Positions 1 through 9,735 of a stretch of 50,834 nt of DNA are shown here, piece after piece (positions within the stretch are counted from its first letter, which is position 1; every line of letters starts with the position of its first letter). The notes under the pieces were generated by a model. It was given only the letters and a program-made list of their open reading frames with translations, made no database searches and had not been told where the DNA came from. Position numbers and translations under genes: made by a program. The DNA is from Coemansia sp. RSA 1804 (taxonomy: Eukaryota > Kickxellomycota > Kickxellomycetes > Kickxellales > Kickxellaceae): contig JANBTH010000033.1 in NCBI GenBank assembly GCA_027578815.1, positions 1-50,834 on the forward strand, given 5' to 3'.

Positions 1-240
1 GATCTTCGGGCCGACCCGACCACCAGGGCCGAGCTTATGAGGTACGGCCAGGCGCCCGTCACGCATTCCGAGGGCGTAGAGGTCGCCAGAGCGATCCACG
101 CTGTTAGTTACATCGAGTGCTCGTCCAAGGAGAACTTTAATGTTCGCGAGGTCTTTGAAATCGCTGCGAGGTGGGCGCTTCAGTCCTCGGGCGACGCTAT
201 GCAGGCCTCTCCGTCCTCTGGCTGCTGCTCGATTCTCTAA
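1..240 (+). CDS. Rho-family small GTPase, C-terminal fragment
   Basis: The window opens inside this gene. Codon 1 starts at base 1 and reads DLR, the end of the Rho G4 region, so 79 codons remain before TAA at 238-240. The G5 motif is visible as ECSSKEN, which contacts the guanine base. The protein ends CCSIL, a CAAX box whose final Leu predicts geranylgeranylation and membrane attachment. The Rho-type insert helix lies between the DLR and G5 motifs. P-loop and switch regions lie outside the window. A second Rho gene follows on the same strand at 1016, so this looks like a tandem pair, although the CAAX boxes (CSIL and CTIL) and the surrounding residues differ clearly. Membership of the Rho family is secure; the Rho1/Rho3/Cdc42 class cannot be fixed from this fragment. 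Confidence 0.9.
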   Translation, partial: DLRADPTTRAELMRYGQAPVTHSEGVEVARAIHAVSYIECSSKENFNVREVFEIAARWALQSSGDAMQASPSSGCCSIL

Positions 241-1015
241 ACCAACCCGTATTGCTCGCTCCTGCCTCCCCACCTTCCTCATTACATATTAGCACTAACA
301 TATTCCATATTATCATCTTTACTTTTTCTATTCTTTTTGTTAAAAGCATTGCAGTAGTCGTTACTATGTCTTTTTTCGTATTGACCGCCCGAACTGCAAA
401 AGAAGAAATCAAAAACCACAACAACCTCTGTTTTTTCAAAATATAAATACAATGCAAAAAAAAATTCAGTGCTCGGGCAATGTCTCCTTTTGATGATTAA
501 AACAATCACATGACACGATAGCATCTTCTATACTGAGAAGGAGGATGATTTCAAAACCCTGACTTGCCTGTTTGCAAATGGTTGCAACTTTTTGCATGGG
601 GGGGGGGGGAGCAACCGACAAACTGCTATTATTATTATTGTTGTTATTATTATTATTTTTGCTTCCTCATCTCCTTTGTGAAAAGGGAAAGAAAGAAGGA
701 CAAGGATTTGCGCAGTCCTAAAAGTGAGAGTATTATTGTTGCTGGTTTCTTTTCCCTGCTAACCAAGAAAACAACAACAGACACAGCAACAAATACGACA
801 TGATTTCCAGAGAAAAAAGCAGCAATCTGTTTCTCTCCCTTTCTCTCTTTCTCTTCTGGGTTTTCCAAAAGAAAAAACTTGTTACAATACACTTGGCGTC
901 TATTGATTATTTGTCGAACATCTACATCCTACCCTATATACACATATACTTGCGGCATCAACCTCTTTGTTTTGGTTTTGTTTGCGTACTCTGACAAGAT
1001 ACACACACAGCGGGG
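241..1015. other. Intergenic region between two Rho genes, with simple repeats
   Basis: I find no convincing gene here. A run of 12 G lies at 598-609, followed by an ATT/GTT triplet run at about 626-660. A TATA-like stretch (CTATATACACATATAC, about 934-949) lies roughly 70-80 bases before the next ATG and may belong to its promoter. Short reading frames in this interval are low-complexity and lack family features. Confidence 0.5.
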
Positions 1016-1669
1016 ATGGGCGAGACACGGAATGGCGCACAAGAGAAGCGGGAGCAGCAGAAAACAGGGCTGAAGGTGGTGGTGGTGGGCGACGGAGCGT
1101 GTGGCAAAACATCGCTTCTAAAGACATTCAACAGCGGGCAGTTTCCCAAGGACGTGTACATGCCAACGATCTTCGACCTGTGCATCAAGGACACGGAGTA
1201 CCAGGGCCACCGGGTGGAGCTGTCGTTATGGGACACGGCGGGGCAGGAGGACTACGACCGGCTGCGCATAATGGCGTACCCGGGAACCAACATCGTCATC
1301 GTATGCTTCTCGGTGGAAACCATCGAGTCGCTGGAGAATACGTTTGAGAAGTGGTTGCCCGAAGTCAGGCTGCACGCCCCGGCGGCCAAGGTTCTGCTTG
1401 TTGCGCTGAAGATCGATCTGCGCACCGACCAGGAGGTGCTCGCACACATGGGTCGCGTTTATCACCGCGGCCCCCTGGCCGATGCGGAGGGCCGCATGGT
1501 TGCTTCGCGACTCGGCGTGCCGTACATCGAGTGCTCGGCGCGCAAGAACCAGCATGTTGGCGATGTCTTCCTTCGAGCCATCGAGCTGGTCTATCCTAAC
1601 GGGATCGCTGCTGCTGCTGCTTCTTCCGGCGAGCCCGGCCAGCCCGACTCGTGCTGTACCATCCTCTGA
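1016..1669 (+). CDS. Rho-family small GTPase, Rho3-like
   Basis: A 217-residue GTPase controlling polarity or actin from the membrane. Visible motifs, in order: P-loop GDGACGKT at about 26-33, switch I with PTIF, switch II WDTAGQEDYDRLR, a G4 region LVALKIDLR and a G5 region ECSARKN. The Rho insert follows DLR. The C-terminus is CCTIL, a CAAX box predicting geranylgeranylation. The G4 sequence LVALKxDLR, rather than the more common GxKxDLR, resembles fungal Rho3, which is the basis of the Rho3-like label; that subclass is inference. The start ATG at 1016 is the first in frame and leaves a 19-residue polar leader before the first beta strand. There are no introns. It lies head-to-tail behind another Rho gene ending at 240. 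Confidence 0.93.
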   Translation: MGETRNGAQEKREQQKTGLKVVVVGDGACGKTSLLKTFNSGQFPKDVYMPTIFDLCIKDTEYQGHRVELSLWDTAGQEDYDRLRIMAYPGTNIVIVCFSVETIESLENTFEKWLPEVRLHAPAAKVLLVALKIDLRTDQEVLAHMGRVYHRGPLADAEGRMVASRLGVPYIECSARKNQHVGDVFLRAIELVYPNGIAAAAASSGEPGQPDSCCTIL

Positions 1670-2386
1670 CATGCACCCTCTCCGGTTGATATACGTGAAT
1701 ATAAATACAAGTACAAGTGCAAATATGAACCTGCGTGCGTGGCTCCGGCATTATTTCTCCCTCCTGGAGACTCCTCCCAGCATTATTGTTCTGGCTATGA
1801 GGAGCATTGGTGGCAACAGCATAGCAGGAGCAGAGCGAATCGCTCGGTCGGTGTGTGTGCGTGCGTGTGCGTGTGCGTGCGTCGGCTTCGTACTGATGCA
1901 AAACAACCACAGGCAAACCGCACGCAGCCAGAGCTGCCTGGCGCAGTAATGCTCTTCCTGGGCTTTTTGCCAAAATGGAAGGTTTCGAATCCTGTGGTGA
2001 TTTTAGACATCTTTTTTTGGTTTCATCGGGTTTCTGGTCTTGCTCCCTTTCCCCTCTCCGTTTCAATTGCTAGCAACACGCGCAAAAAGGAAGCCTGTGA
2101 CGTCTTTCCTTTTTTTGCTTTTTTGTTTAGAATCTCCACCTTTTGTTTTTTTGCAGCATTAATATTCGCCTTCCACATGTTCCTCCGTCTTTTCTTTTAT
2201 ATGCGTTGATTCTTTTCCTCCTCCTCGCTCCCCCTCCTCTTTTGCTCCTGACTTTTTTCCCTCCCTCCCTCCCTCCTTCCTTCTTGCCTCTCTGGGACTC
2301 ACACCGCTGTTTGTTTAATTCATCCTGTTCTTCGCGAAAAGGACACACCTCTTCTTTCCTTTCTGCTAGCCTACACACACGCAAGC
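1670..2386. other. Intergenic region, GT-rich and pyrimidine-rich tracts
   Basis: No gene is supported. A GT/GC-alternating tract lies at about 1848-1882, and long pyrimidine stretches (for example 2213-2300) precede the ZIP transporter start. These are probably 3' and 5' untranslated regions plus promoter. Confidence 0.4.
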
Positions 2387-3595
2387 ATGCAGGCAGTGTT
2401 CCGCCTGATCCTCGAGGGCCTGGCGATGTTTGCCGGGTCGTGGGCGGCCGGGTGCGTCCCGCTGTACGTGAAGATGAGCAGCAGCAAGTTCAATCTTCTC
2501 GCGCTGTTCGGCGCCGGGCTGCTGATCGGCGCGGCGCTGGCGGTGATTCTGCCGGAGGGCGTGGAGACGATGACGAGGGCGGTGCTGGCGAGGCATCCGG
2601 GCTCCGCCGAGGGGCTCGCCGACGCCGTCAACAGCGCTGTTGGGTGGTCGCTGGTGGCCGGGTTCTGCGTCATGTTCCTGGTCGACAATCTGTTCTCGTC
2701 GCATGCGCACGGGCCGGCCGCGGCCGGCGGCGCTATGGGCGCAGATGCCGGCGATGGCGCCGGGGCCACCAATGACAGCGGCACGTGCCTGGAGGAAATC
2801 CCAATGACGCACCAGTCCCCGGCCGCGCACGGCGCAAGAGGCGAGTCCGACTACACGCTGAACGGCGGCGCCGATGCGTCGCGCGCTGCCAGCGACTCCA
2901 TGACCACGCTCAACATCGACCACCAGCACAGGGCTTCGCACTCGCCAGCAGCAGCAATGGACGCAGCGGCGCAGAAGCCGCAATGGCGCTGCGTGCTGCA
3001 GAAGCTGGCGCGCGCGGTGTCGCCGTGGAGCCTGCCGTCCACGCTGCTCGGCATCCTCGTGCACTCGTGCGCCGACGGGCTGGCGCTCGGCGCCGCAGTG
3101 GCCGCCGCCGCAGTGTCCGAAGCCTCATCGTCCCCGCATGCCGGCGGATCGTCCTCGCTCGAGATCATCGTCTTCTTCGCCCTGCTGCTGCACAAGGCGC
3201 CCGCCGCATTCGGCCTGATCACCACGCTGAAGCAGCAGGGCTTTGCGCACTACAAGCTGAGCGTCTGGCTGACCATGTTTGCTGCCTCTGCGCCGCTTGC
3301 CGCCCTTGCGACGTTTGCCGTCTTCCTTCTCGCCACGCCCTCCCCCTCTCCGCGTGCTGCGAAGGAGGCCGGCGCCGTCCAGCCCTGGACTGGCATCGTT
3401 ATGCTGTTCTCTGCCGGCACCTTCATGTACGTTGCCATGGCGCACACGCTGGCTGAGGCTGTGGCCCAGGCAAAGGCCCTGAGGGCCAAGGCTGCTGGCA
3501 ACTCGCGCATGGCCAAGCTCGCCTTCCTCGATATCGCCGTGCTCCTTCTGGGCATCATCCTGCCGCCGCTTGTTTCCAAGGACCACGATGGCTGA
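2387..3595 (+). CDS. ZIP-family metal transporter, ZIP9 (SLC39A9)/Atx2-like
   Basis: A 402-residue polytopic membrane protein. The N-terminus has two hydrophobic segments with the pattern LFGAGLLIGAALAVILPEG, typical of the ZIP9 branch. A polar Ala/Gly/His-containing loop occupies roughly residues 105-205. It is followed by the signature HSCADGLALGAA (around residue 226) and LLLHKAPAAFGL (around residue 269), whose His and Asp residues form the metal site in ZIP carriers. Four further membrane helices follow. ZIP9 and yeast Atx2 act in the Golgi or secretory pathway and move Zn or Mn towards the cytosol; substrate and location here are inferred from the family. The ATG at 2387 is followed directly by a hydrophobic helix. 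An AATAAA signal appears about 20 bases after the stop. It converges with the hexokinase-like gene on the other strand. Confidence 0.9.
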   Translation: MQAVFRLILEGLAMFAGSWAAGCVPLYVKMSSSKFNLLALFGAGLLIGAALAVILPEGVETMTRAVLARHPGSAEGLADAVNSAVGWSLVAGFCVMFLVDNLFSSHAHGPAAAGGAMGADAGDGAGATNDSGTCLEEIPMTHQSPAAHGARGESDYTLNGGADASRAASDSMTTLNIDHQHRASHSPAAAMDAAAQKPQWRCVLQKLARAVSPWSLPSTLLGILVHSCADGLALGAAVAAAAVSEASSSPHAGGSSSLEIIVFFALLLHKAPAAFGLITTLKQQGFAHYKLSVWLTMFAASAPLAALATFAVFLLATPSPSPRAAKEAGAVQPWTGIVMLFSAGTFMYVAMAHTLAEAVAQAKALRAKAAGNSRMAKLAFLDIAVLLLGIILPPLVSKDHDG

Positions 3596-3892
3596 CTGAA
3601 TCAAGGCTATCCCAGAAAATAAAAATAACCATATAGAAAATAGCTTATGCGCGTATAGTCCAACCCTCCCCCTTAGCGCGCATTTATTATGCCCACAGTG
3701 TAAACAGTATCTATATAAAGCTCTCACAAGTCTCCTCAAACCCCCCCCGCTTGTCTCTTCTGCAATCGATCGCGTAAATAGTGTTTCATATCTAGTACAC
3801 GAGTTACAGCACTCCATTCATAAGTGGCTGGATTTGTATTGCCTTTGTTTCCTTTCTCCCTCATATTCTAAAACACAGAAAAAGAAGCTGCT

Positions 3893-5362
3893 TTACGACC
3901 TTGTGGCACTCAATGCTGCTCCCTGTAGATCAGAATGTCCTGGAAGAATACACACGCCTATCTCTTCACCGTCCTTTAGGTGTTCGTACATTGTTTCCAC
4001 GGCACTACTAAAGCCCGGTTCAGAGTTGAGAAGCACGCCGCTTAGCGCCACAGTGCAACGGCCAGGCGGTTTGATGTGGCAAACAAGCGCTGCCAGCATT
4101 GCCCCAGAAAGTCTGGACGCCCTAGACGCTACGCAGTCGCAGAATGTGCGGATAATCTGTCTGTCGCCCAGGTCTGTTGCGATTCCAAACTCTGTTGCAA
4201 ACAGGTTGCCAACAGATGAAAGATCCAGCGACGCGTCCTCCATGATGGGTGCCATGTATGCGGTGTGGAACGAGTACGGGTCGCTGATCCTGGTTGCCTC
4301 GCAGCTGGTGCTGAACAGGAGCTGCCGGTCCATAAAGTCCGTGATCAGGTTGCGCACTATCTCGCCCAGGTACTGGTCGGCAACCAGTTTCTCGAACCGG
4401 CGCATCCCTGGGTGCTTGGACTCGCGGTCGATGCGGTTGTCCCACATTGTCAGCGGCAGAGTTGACAGCGCCGCTTCTGTTGAGCCAAACCGCCCGATCT
4501 CCGTGTTGATTGCCGCATCACTACTATCTGGCGCATCTTCTGCCGAGTCGTTGGATGTTCTCTTGAGGTATGCGGCATTGACGCCGTGGTTGAAGCCGGC
4601 TGCCACTCTTGTGGTCTTATCGCTGAATTGCGCTGCAACGAGCGAATTCACCACGTTGTTGGCCACCGAGGCAATGCGTACCGGAAGATGGTTGCAGAGA
4701 ATGGCGTCGTGCAGGTAGCGAGCCACATCGCTGTTTCCGAGATCAAGCGAGTCCTCCTTTGAGACCTCGGCTACATTGCAGCAAAGCCGCGTCTTCTCTG
4801 AAAAAATCTTGTCGTTGCTTAAGAGTGACCGACTTTCTTCCACTGCTGTGCTAATAGGAAGGCCAATGGATACTCCCAGCGGCAAGAACTCGAGCTCGCC
4901 GTTTACACCATTGGCAGTGCTCTTCTCTGCCAGCAATCCATGGTTGTTGATGAATTCGCGGATGCAGAATGCCACAAACTTGAAAAACTCGCCCACGTTC
5001 TCCCTGGCCCTTATTGAAGGAATAAACACCTGTGTGGCAACGCTCTCAGATGTTGTCTGCTTTCTACCATCGGTTTCAATAAACCGGGTGCCGCTTATGC
5101 GGATGCGTTTCCCGGAGGCGTCAATTGCCATTCCAAGCGCAGTCCCATGCGGCTTTTTACTGCAACAGTTCACCTGGTTTGCATTATCGGTCGTCTGCTG
5201 TTCATCTTGCTGGAACCACGTGTGGTTTGTGGCCAACTCGCTGCACATCTGACGGAATGTGCTCGATAGTTGCTTGTCGGATGTGGTAAAGGCGTCTATG
5301 ACTTGGTCAAGCTGTTGCTGCTGACCCTTGGTCAGTGTTGGTTCTGCGATTAAGCCGGGCAT
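3893..5362 (-). CDS. Hexokinase-fold protein lacking the catalytic aspartate (probable pseudoenzyme)
   Basis: A 489-residue protein. The first in-frame ATG is at 5362 (MPGL...); the open frame extends further up only through a non-ATG codon. It aligns end to end with the intact hexokinase at 40038-41456: GVNAAYLKR matches GTNAAYWEE, INTEIGRFG matches VNLEWGAFD, and FEKLVADQYLGEIVRN matches FEKMISGLFLGEVVRN. Key residues have changed. The block PVEVVAILNDTVGTLM aligns without gaps to PVRIASVANNVVNSLV, which puts Asn236 where the catalytic Asp should be. The phosphate-1 motif LDLGGTN reads IDASGKR. The C-terminal adenosine loop GSGVGAA is also altered. The frame is intact over the full length, so it is unlikely to be a decaying pseudogene. 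Inactive hexokinase relatives act as sugar-response regulators in some fungi; a regulatory role here is inference. Confidence 0.88.
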   Translation of the reverse strand: MPGLIAEPTLTKGQQQQLDQVIDAFTTSDKQLSSTFRQMCSELATNHTWFQQDEQQTTDNANQVNCCSKKPHGTALGMAIDASGKRIRISGTRFIETDGRKQTTSESVATQVFIPSIRARENVGEFFKFVAFCIREFINNHGLLAEKSTANGVNGELEFLPLGVSIGLPISTAVEESRSLLSNDKIFSEKTRLCCNVAEVSKEDSLDLGNSDVARYLHDAILCNHLPVRIASVANNVVNSLVAAQFSDKTTRVAAGFNHGVNAAYLKRTSNDSAEDAPDSSDAAINTEIGRFGSTEAALSTLPLTMWDNRIDRESKHPGMRRFEKLVADQYLGEIVRNLITDFMDRQLLFSTSCEATRISDPYSFHTAYMAPIMEDASLDLSSVGNLFATEFGIATDLGDRQIIRTFCDCVASRASRLSGAMLAALVCHIKPPGRCTVALSGVLLNSEPGFSSAVETMYEHLKDGEEIGVCILPGHSDLQGAALSATRS

Positions 5363-6381
5363 TATTATTGCTGAAATAAAGAAAGAATACTGGCTGTCGG
5401 AAAAGTTAATACAATTTGGGTGCAAAAAAGCAGAAGAGGGAATGAAAAATGTAGAAAACTGTTTGATAGGGATTTCCTTTTTAATAGTGAAGTCCGGCTG
5501 GGCGTCTTTTTGCTTTATATATATGACTGGGAAGTCGGATTTATAATAGAAAAAGAAATGAGGAAAAAGTATGGCTTACACAATGATTATAAAGAGCGGG
5601 AAAAGACGAGACGGGATTAAGGATATCAGCTTATTTATATGTGGATATTCCGGACATGTGTTTTAAATGATGTAACATGCTCGAATGAGCGAGGGTCACG
5701 CCCGCTTGAATGACTGTCATGGTTGAGTTGAGTTGAGATATGTTGAGTTGAGTTTGGGGGTTGGGAGTTGGTCCGAAATTCACCGTGTACCCGTCTTTTC
5801 TCATACTCATCACCTCATCGTGCACCACATTACCGTCACCTCTCCCTTCACAATGCAGCTCTTCCGATCGATAACGCTTGATGGGATGGCGATATGCAGG
5901 AGGCGAATTGGGGGAGCGGTGAAAAGTGGGCTGTTTGAAAGTTCTTTTGTTCCAGTGCAACTCATTGTTCTGATTTCCTCTCACTTTCATAGTGAGCAAA
6001 AATTGAATGGCGGAACGTAATTGGCCAATATTTCCGTGTCAGCTTAATTTTTCTCCATTTGTAAGGCTGTTTCAAAATCCGCCATGTATAATTTTGTTAT
6101 TCATGTTCATGAATTTGACTGATTCTTTCATTAGTGCCGCAATAACAAAAAACCGGTGGGGTGAGTGGCTTTCTTTGGGCAACCCGCGTTAATGAGAAAA
6201 ATGTGCTTACGAAATCCAAGCACGGTTCCAAATGAAGAAAAACAAAAAGAACAGCAGCTTATTGACTGCTTTGTGCTTTGCGATCAAGCATATCGATGGC
6301 AAAGAGATTTGAGCAGATATGAAACAAAAGGAAACACCTCACTGGCGATTTTGGATAATAAGAAACGAATGACATCACCAC
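5363..6381. other. Intergenic region upstream of the hexokinase-like gene
   Basis: About 1 kb without a supported gene, lying between the hexokinase-like start and the 3' end of the UNC-45-like gene. It contains a GAGTT pentamer run at about 5722-5755, written as two blocks around ATAT. A TTTATATATATGAC stretch near 5513-5526 lies about 150 bases upstream of the hexokinase-like start and could serve as a TATA region. Confidence 0.35.
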
Positions 6382-9300
6382 TTAGTGTTTGCCAATCTTT
6401 TGAAGCGCATCCTTTGCAGCCGCAAAGTACGGCATCTTCGGATCATGCGTCATATCATCGAGCGTATCAACAACACCACTGTCATGGCGAAGCTTCGAAC
6501 GCACCCTTGCATCGCCGGAAGCCGCTGCATTTGCCCAGATGACAGCAACGCGGTGTCTGAAAGCAATGCGCAGCTGCCGGTCGCTGTCATTGGAATCGGC
6601 GAGATCATTAGCTAGCCGCACAAGCACGCTGGATGCGCGCGGGTGGGCGAGAAACAGATAGCGGCAACACTGTGGGTCGTTCGAAAGAATGGCCAACGCG
6701 CCAGCCGCAGCACTGCGGGTTGCAGCGTCATCGACGTCGGCCAGCGCTACAAGAAGATGCAATCTATGCGATCGGTAGGAATCACCATCACTGTCGCTGT
6801 TACCCGAATGGCCACCATCCTTGGCGTTGTCCTCGCTATCACTCGGCAGCTCGACAATTCCCGACGGCAACAGCTCGCCGGGCGCTGGTTCTTCAGGCAC
6901 ATACTTGTCAGCATTCGCTACATAGCGCTCAAACACCTCTGGGCTGTACACCAGGTTGCACAGAAGCTCTGTGGCTGCACGGCGCACAAGCGGATGGTCG
7001 CTTAGCATAAGCATCTCGATCGACGAGACGCCATTGAGACTGATCGCCATGTAGTCGCGCACATCGTATGATGAGCCGGGTTCCATGCTAGCCAGATTCG
7101 TCAGCGCAAGCAGCGACTCAAACTTCATCAGCAATGCCTGCGGCTCACTGTCCTCGTGCAAAAGGGAGAGCAGAAGCAGAACAATCTCACGCGGATCTTG
7201 GAACGCGAGGTTTGGCGGCACCGATATCGCAATCTTTGCAAGCGAAAACGCAATGTTCTTATCGCGCTTCTGGAGCAGTGCTCTTGGAACGTAGCCATCG
7301 TTCGATTGCGACGTTTTCGAATCTGCCTTGGGCGCGCTGGCGGTAAGGATCCCCAAGAGTGCGCGGATACCGCCTTGCTGCACAACAAGCCCGCGCAAGG
7401 ATTGCGTGGTCACCAACGCTACCATTATTTCGGCAACAGTGTCTTTGGCACTGTCCGATGGCCGCAGCTTTGGCTGCACAGTTGACACAAGAACGGATAC
7501 GCCGCCGCACTTGCAAACGGAAACCGATCGTTTTGACACAGACTCTATGGAATCGAGCTCAGAATCCCCGCCCTCGTCATCCTGCTTGAGATCGTCGCCA
7601 ACGGTCCGCCCAGCGCCAGACTTGTCACTATCAGTACTTGTACCGCCTTCGCCCTGCGCTTTCTTACCCAGACGCTGCAGCTGCTGCATGCGCTTCTGCT
7701 CCTCGGTCAGCACGGGCTTGTACATTGTCAGGTTGCGAATCAGCATTAGTATGCTAAATCTAAGCGACATGCTCGTCGTCTTCTGTCCAACCACAAACAA
7801 TCTTTTCAAGAATCCCTCGTTGTGTGCAACATGCTCCTTTACTACTGGCTTAAGACAAAGAAACCCGAGTGCCTCGACAGCCTTCTCAATGTTGTTGTCC
7901 AAAGAATCAGCAGAACCATTATTGTTCGAATCCCGTGTGTTCAGAGCATCAGAGATTCGTTCCATATGCATGTTTGCAAGCACCATGGGATCGATATCCG
8001 GTGTTGTTGAATTACCACCGGCCGGATCCATCTCAGAGTCCGCCCCAGCCGTCTTGCCTTCGGACCCCGGAGCTTGAGCAGAAGCAGAAGCTGACGCGGT
8101 GGCCACTCCAGACCATTTTGCCAAAACCACCGACGCAGCAGCAGCCAGTTCGTCATCAACATCGGACCCGCCATTTGACGTGGCCTGTCGTTTCGCAAGC
8201 TCCTGAACAAGACCGTTCCCCAGACTCTTCATCTGCTTGCCAACAGAAACATCCGTGCTGCTAGCATCCGCAAACCTAAGCAGCGATAACTGCGTTTCTG
8301 GTTTATCAAACTCGCCTTGGTCCCACAGATCACCCGCCCATCCGCTCTTCAGCCAAAGATCCGAAAGCAAGTCAGGCCCAACCCCACCCTCGTACAATGA
8401 AGCAGCAGAAAGAAGCCCACGCGACCGTTCCAATTGTATCGTAGACTGTATCCACTCGTCAATAATGCCAGTCACCTCTTTACGTAGCTGCATAACAGCT
8501 GCACTTGGTGCCGAGTGCGCTTGTGCCCGTGCGCGTGAGCTGGAGGCATCGTGCTCTGGAAACATGGCGGCGTTTGCTGGATCCTTTGCCGCGGCAACCA
8601 GCTGGCTGACTATCAGCAACGCGTGTGATCGGGCTTTGGTCTCGGACGGCACTGGCGAATTCGCGGCAACTCCAAGCATCTGTAGGAGACGGCTGACCGG
8701 TGTCTTTGATGGCTTTTTGGATCCTGATCCGTTGCTGCCAGACCCAGATGCTGCGGTGAATAGATAGACAAAAAGCGGCTTGGCTGCAGTAAGAAGACGC
8801 AGAACCCCCTGGCACACCTCTCCAACCTCGCCAGCCCTATCCGATTTTGCAGTGGACAGCGTGCCCACCATCCACACCTGCTGGATATAGAGGTTGTAGA
8901 TATCCCTAAGCGACGTTGCAACATCATCATTGTCTCCAACTTTCTGAGAATCCACATACGTGGATAGTGAATACGCAACCGCCATGTACATGGATGCACC
9001 ACAGCGGCATGCCAGTTGCTTGAATCTTCCATTGGAGTCGTGCACGTCCAAAGCAGTCTGAATTTCCTTGGCCGCCTTTTGAAGCGTGTTAATGTTGGTG
9101 TGGTAGTGCTCACCAGAGTCCTTTTCTTTGTCCTTACTAGCAGGATCAAGTGCCGTGTGAAGCACAGCAGCCTTCACGCACTGGGCAATGTTCTTTGCAA
9201 CCACGCACTCGTCTAGGAAATCGGTAGCAGCAGCAGCAGCAACAGCCGTATGGAATACGTCAACAAGGCTGCATATTTGGTCACCAGTAAGTGCCGCCTG

Positions 9301-9735
9301 TTTTCCTTGTGCCCCGTCAACCTTTCTAACCAGAGCAGCAGAAGCAGCAGCAGAAACCGCGCCGTCTTGATCTTGTTTGCCGTCATTAATAGCCTTCACA
9401 ACCACGTTTACCAACTCCTCCACAGAAAATGCAGAGTGCTTAACCAAAAGAGGATCCATTTTCCCCTCGGACTCCGTTACTTCTGCCGCCGCCGGTCGAA
9501 TAGATATCTCGCGAAACGCGCGCTCAACTGCGGCTACCGTCTGGTCTGATCTGTGCTGTGGTTCCTTGACCAACGAGGCTGCGCTTGCGATATCGGCCTT
9601 TGCGTTGGCTTCGTCGCCATTGTCGGCATACAGCCGTGCTCGCTCCAGAAGAAGCATGGGTGCATTGCTGCTGCCTGCCTGGAGTTTCTTTGTAATACCC
9701 TCGACGGTTTGCTCCATTTGCTGTGCTCTAGTCAT
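6382..9735 (-). CDS. UNC-45/Cro1/She4-type myosin co-chaperone
   Basis: A 1117-residue, largely alpha-helical protein with armadillo-type repeats. The stretch around residue 620 (FLCLKPVVKEHVAHN) and the C-terminal block around residues 900-940 (IEMLMLSDHPLVRRAATELL, then CNLVYSPEVFERY) are characteristic of the UNC-45 central and UCS domains, which bind and fold myosin motor domains with Hsp90. The N-terminus has a helix pair, MLLLERARLYADNGDEANAK, that looks like a single TPR unit; animal UNC-45 has three TPRs and budding-yeast She4 has none. The protein is longer than animal UNC-45 (about 930) and She4 (789). The excess comes from acidic and Ser/Gly-rich linkers, for example near residues 525-590 and 690-740. 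The ATG at 9735 is followed by a charged helix. The gene is unspliced. It is transcribed divergently from DPS1. Confidence 0.85.
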   Translation of the reverse strand: MTRAQQMEQTVEGITKKLQAGSSNAPMLLLERARLYADNGDEANAKADIASAASLVKEPQHRSDQTVAAVERAFREISIRPAAAEVTESEGKMDPLLVKHSAFSVEELVNVVVKAINDGKQDQDGAVSAAASAALVRKVDGAQGKQAALTGDQICSLVDVFHTAVAAAAATDFLDECVVAKNIAQCVKAAVLHTALDPASKDKEKDSGEHYHTNINTLQKAAKEIQTALDVHDSNGRFKQLACRCGASMYMAVAYSLSTYVDSQKVGDNDDVATSLRDIYNLYIQQVWMVGTLSTAKSDRAGEVGEVCQGVLRLLTAAKPLFVYLFTAASGSGSNGSGSKKPSKTPVSRLLQMLGVAANSPVPSETKARSHALLIVSQLVAAAKDPANAAMFPEHDASSSRARAQAHSAPSAAVMQLRKEVTGIIDEWIQSTIQLERSRGLLSAASLYEGGVGPDLLSDLWLKSGWAGDLWDQGEFDKPETQLSLLRFADASSTDVSVGKQMKSLGNGLVQELAKRQATSNGGSDVDDELAAAASVVLAKWSGVATASASASAQAPGSEGKTAGADSEMDPAGGNSTTPDIDPMVLANMHMERISDALNTRDSNNNGSADSLDNNIEKAVEALGFLCLKPVVKEHVAHNEGFLKRLFVVGQKTTSMSLRFSILMLIRNLTMYKPVLTEEQKRMQQLQRLGKKAQGEGGTSTDSDKSGAGRTVGDDLKQDDEGGDSELDSIESVSKRSVSVCKCGGVSVLVSTVQPKLRPSDSAKDTVAEIMVALVTTQSLRGLVVQQGGIRALLGILTASAPKADSKTSQSNDGYVPRALLQKRDKNIAFSLAKIAISVPPNLAFQDPREIVLLLLSLLHEDSEPQALLMKFESLLALTNLASMEPGSSYDVRDYMAISLNGVSSIEMLMLSDHPLVRRAATELLCNLVYSPEVFERYVANADKYVPEEPAPGELLPSGIVELPSDSEDNAKDGGHSGNSDSDGDSYRSHRLHLLVALADVDDAATRSAAAGALAILSNDPQCCRYLFLAHPRASSVLVRLANDLADSNDSDRQLRIAFRHRVAVIWANAAASGDARVRSKLRHDSGVVDTLDDMTHDPKMPYFAAAKDALQKIGKH

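Noticed and set aside
1905..2010. tRNA-like sequence (A-box-like TGGCGCAGTAATG and B-box-like GGTTTCGAATCC)
   Set aside because: The T-loop lacks the G53-C61 pairing, there is an extra T in the B-box, and no acceptor stem forms. It is not a tRNA gene.
5631..5999. 122-codon minus-strand frame
   Set aside because: Overlaps a GAGTT simple repeat, shows no family features, and lies between genes in promoter-like sequence.
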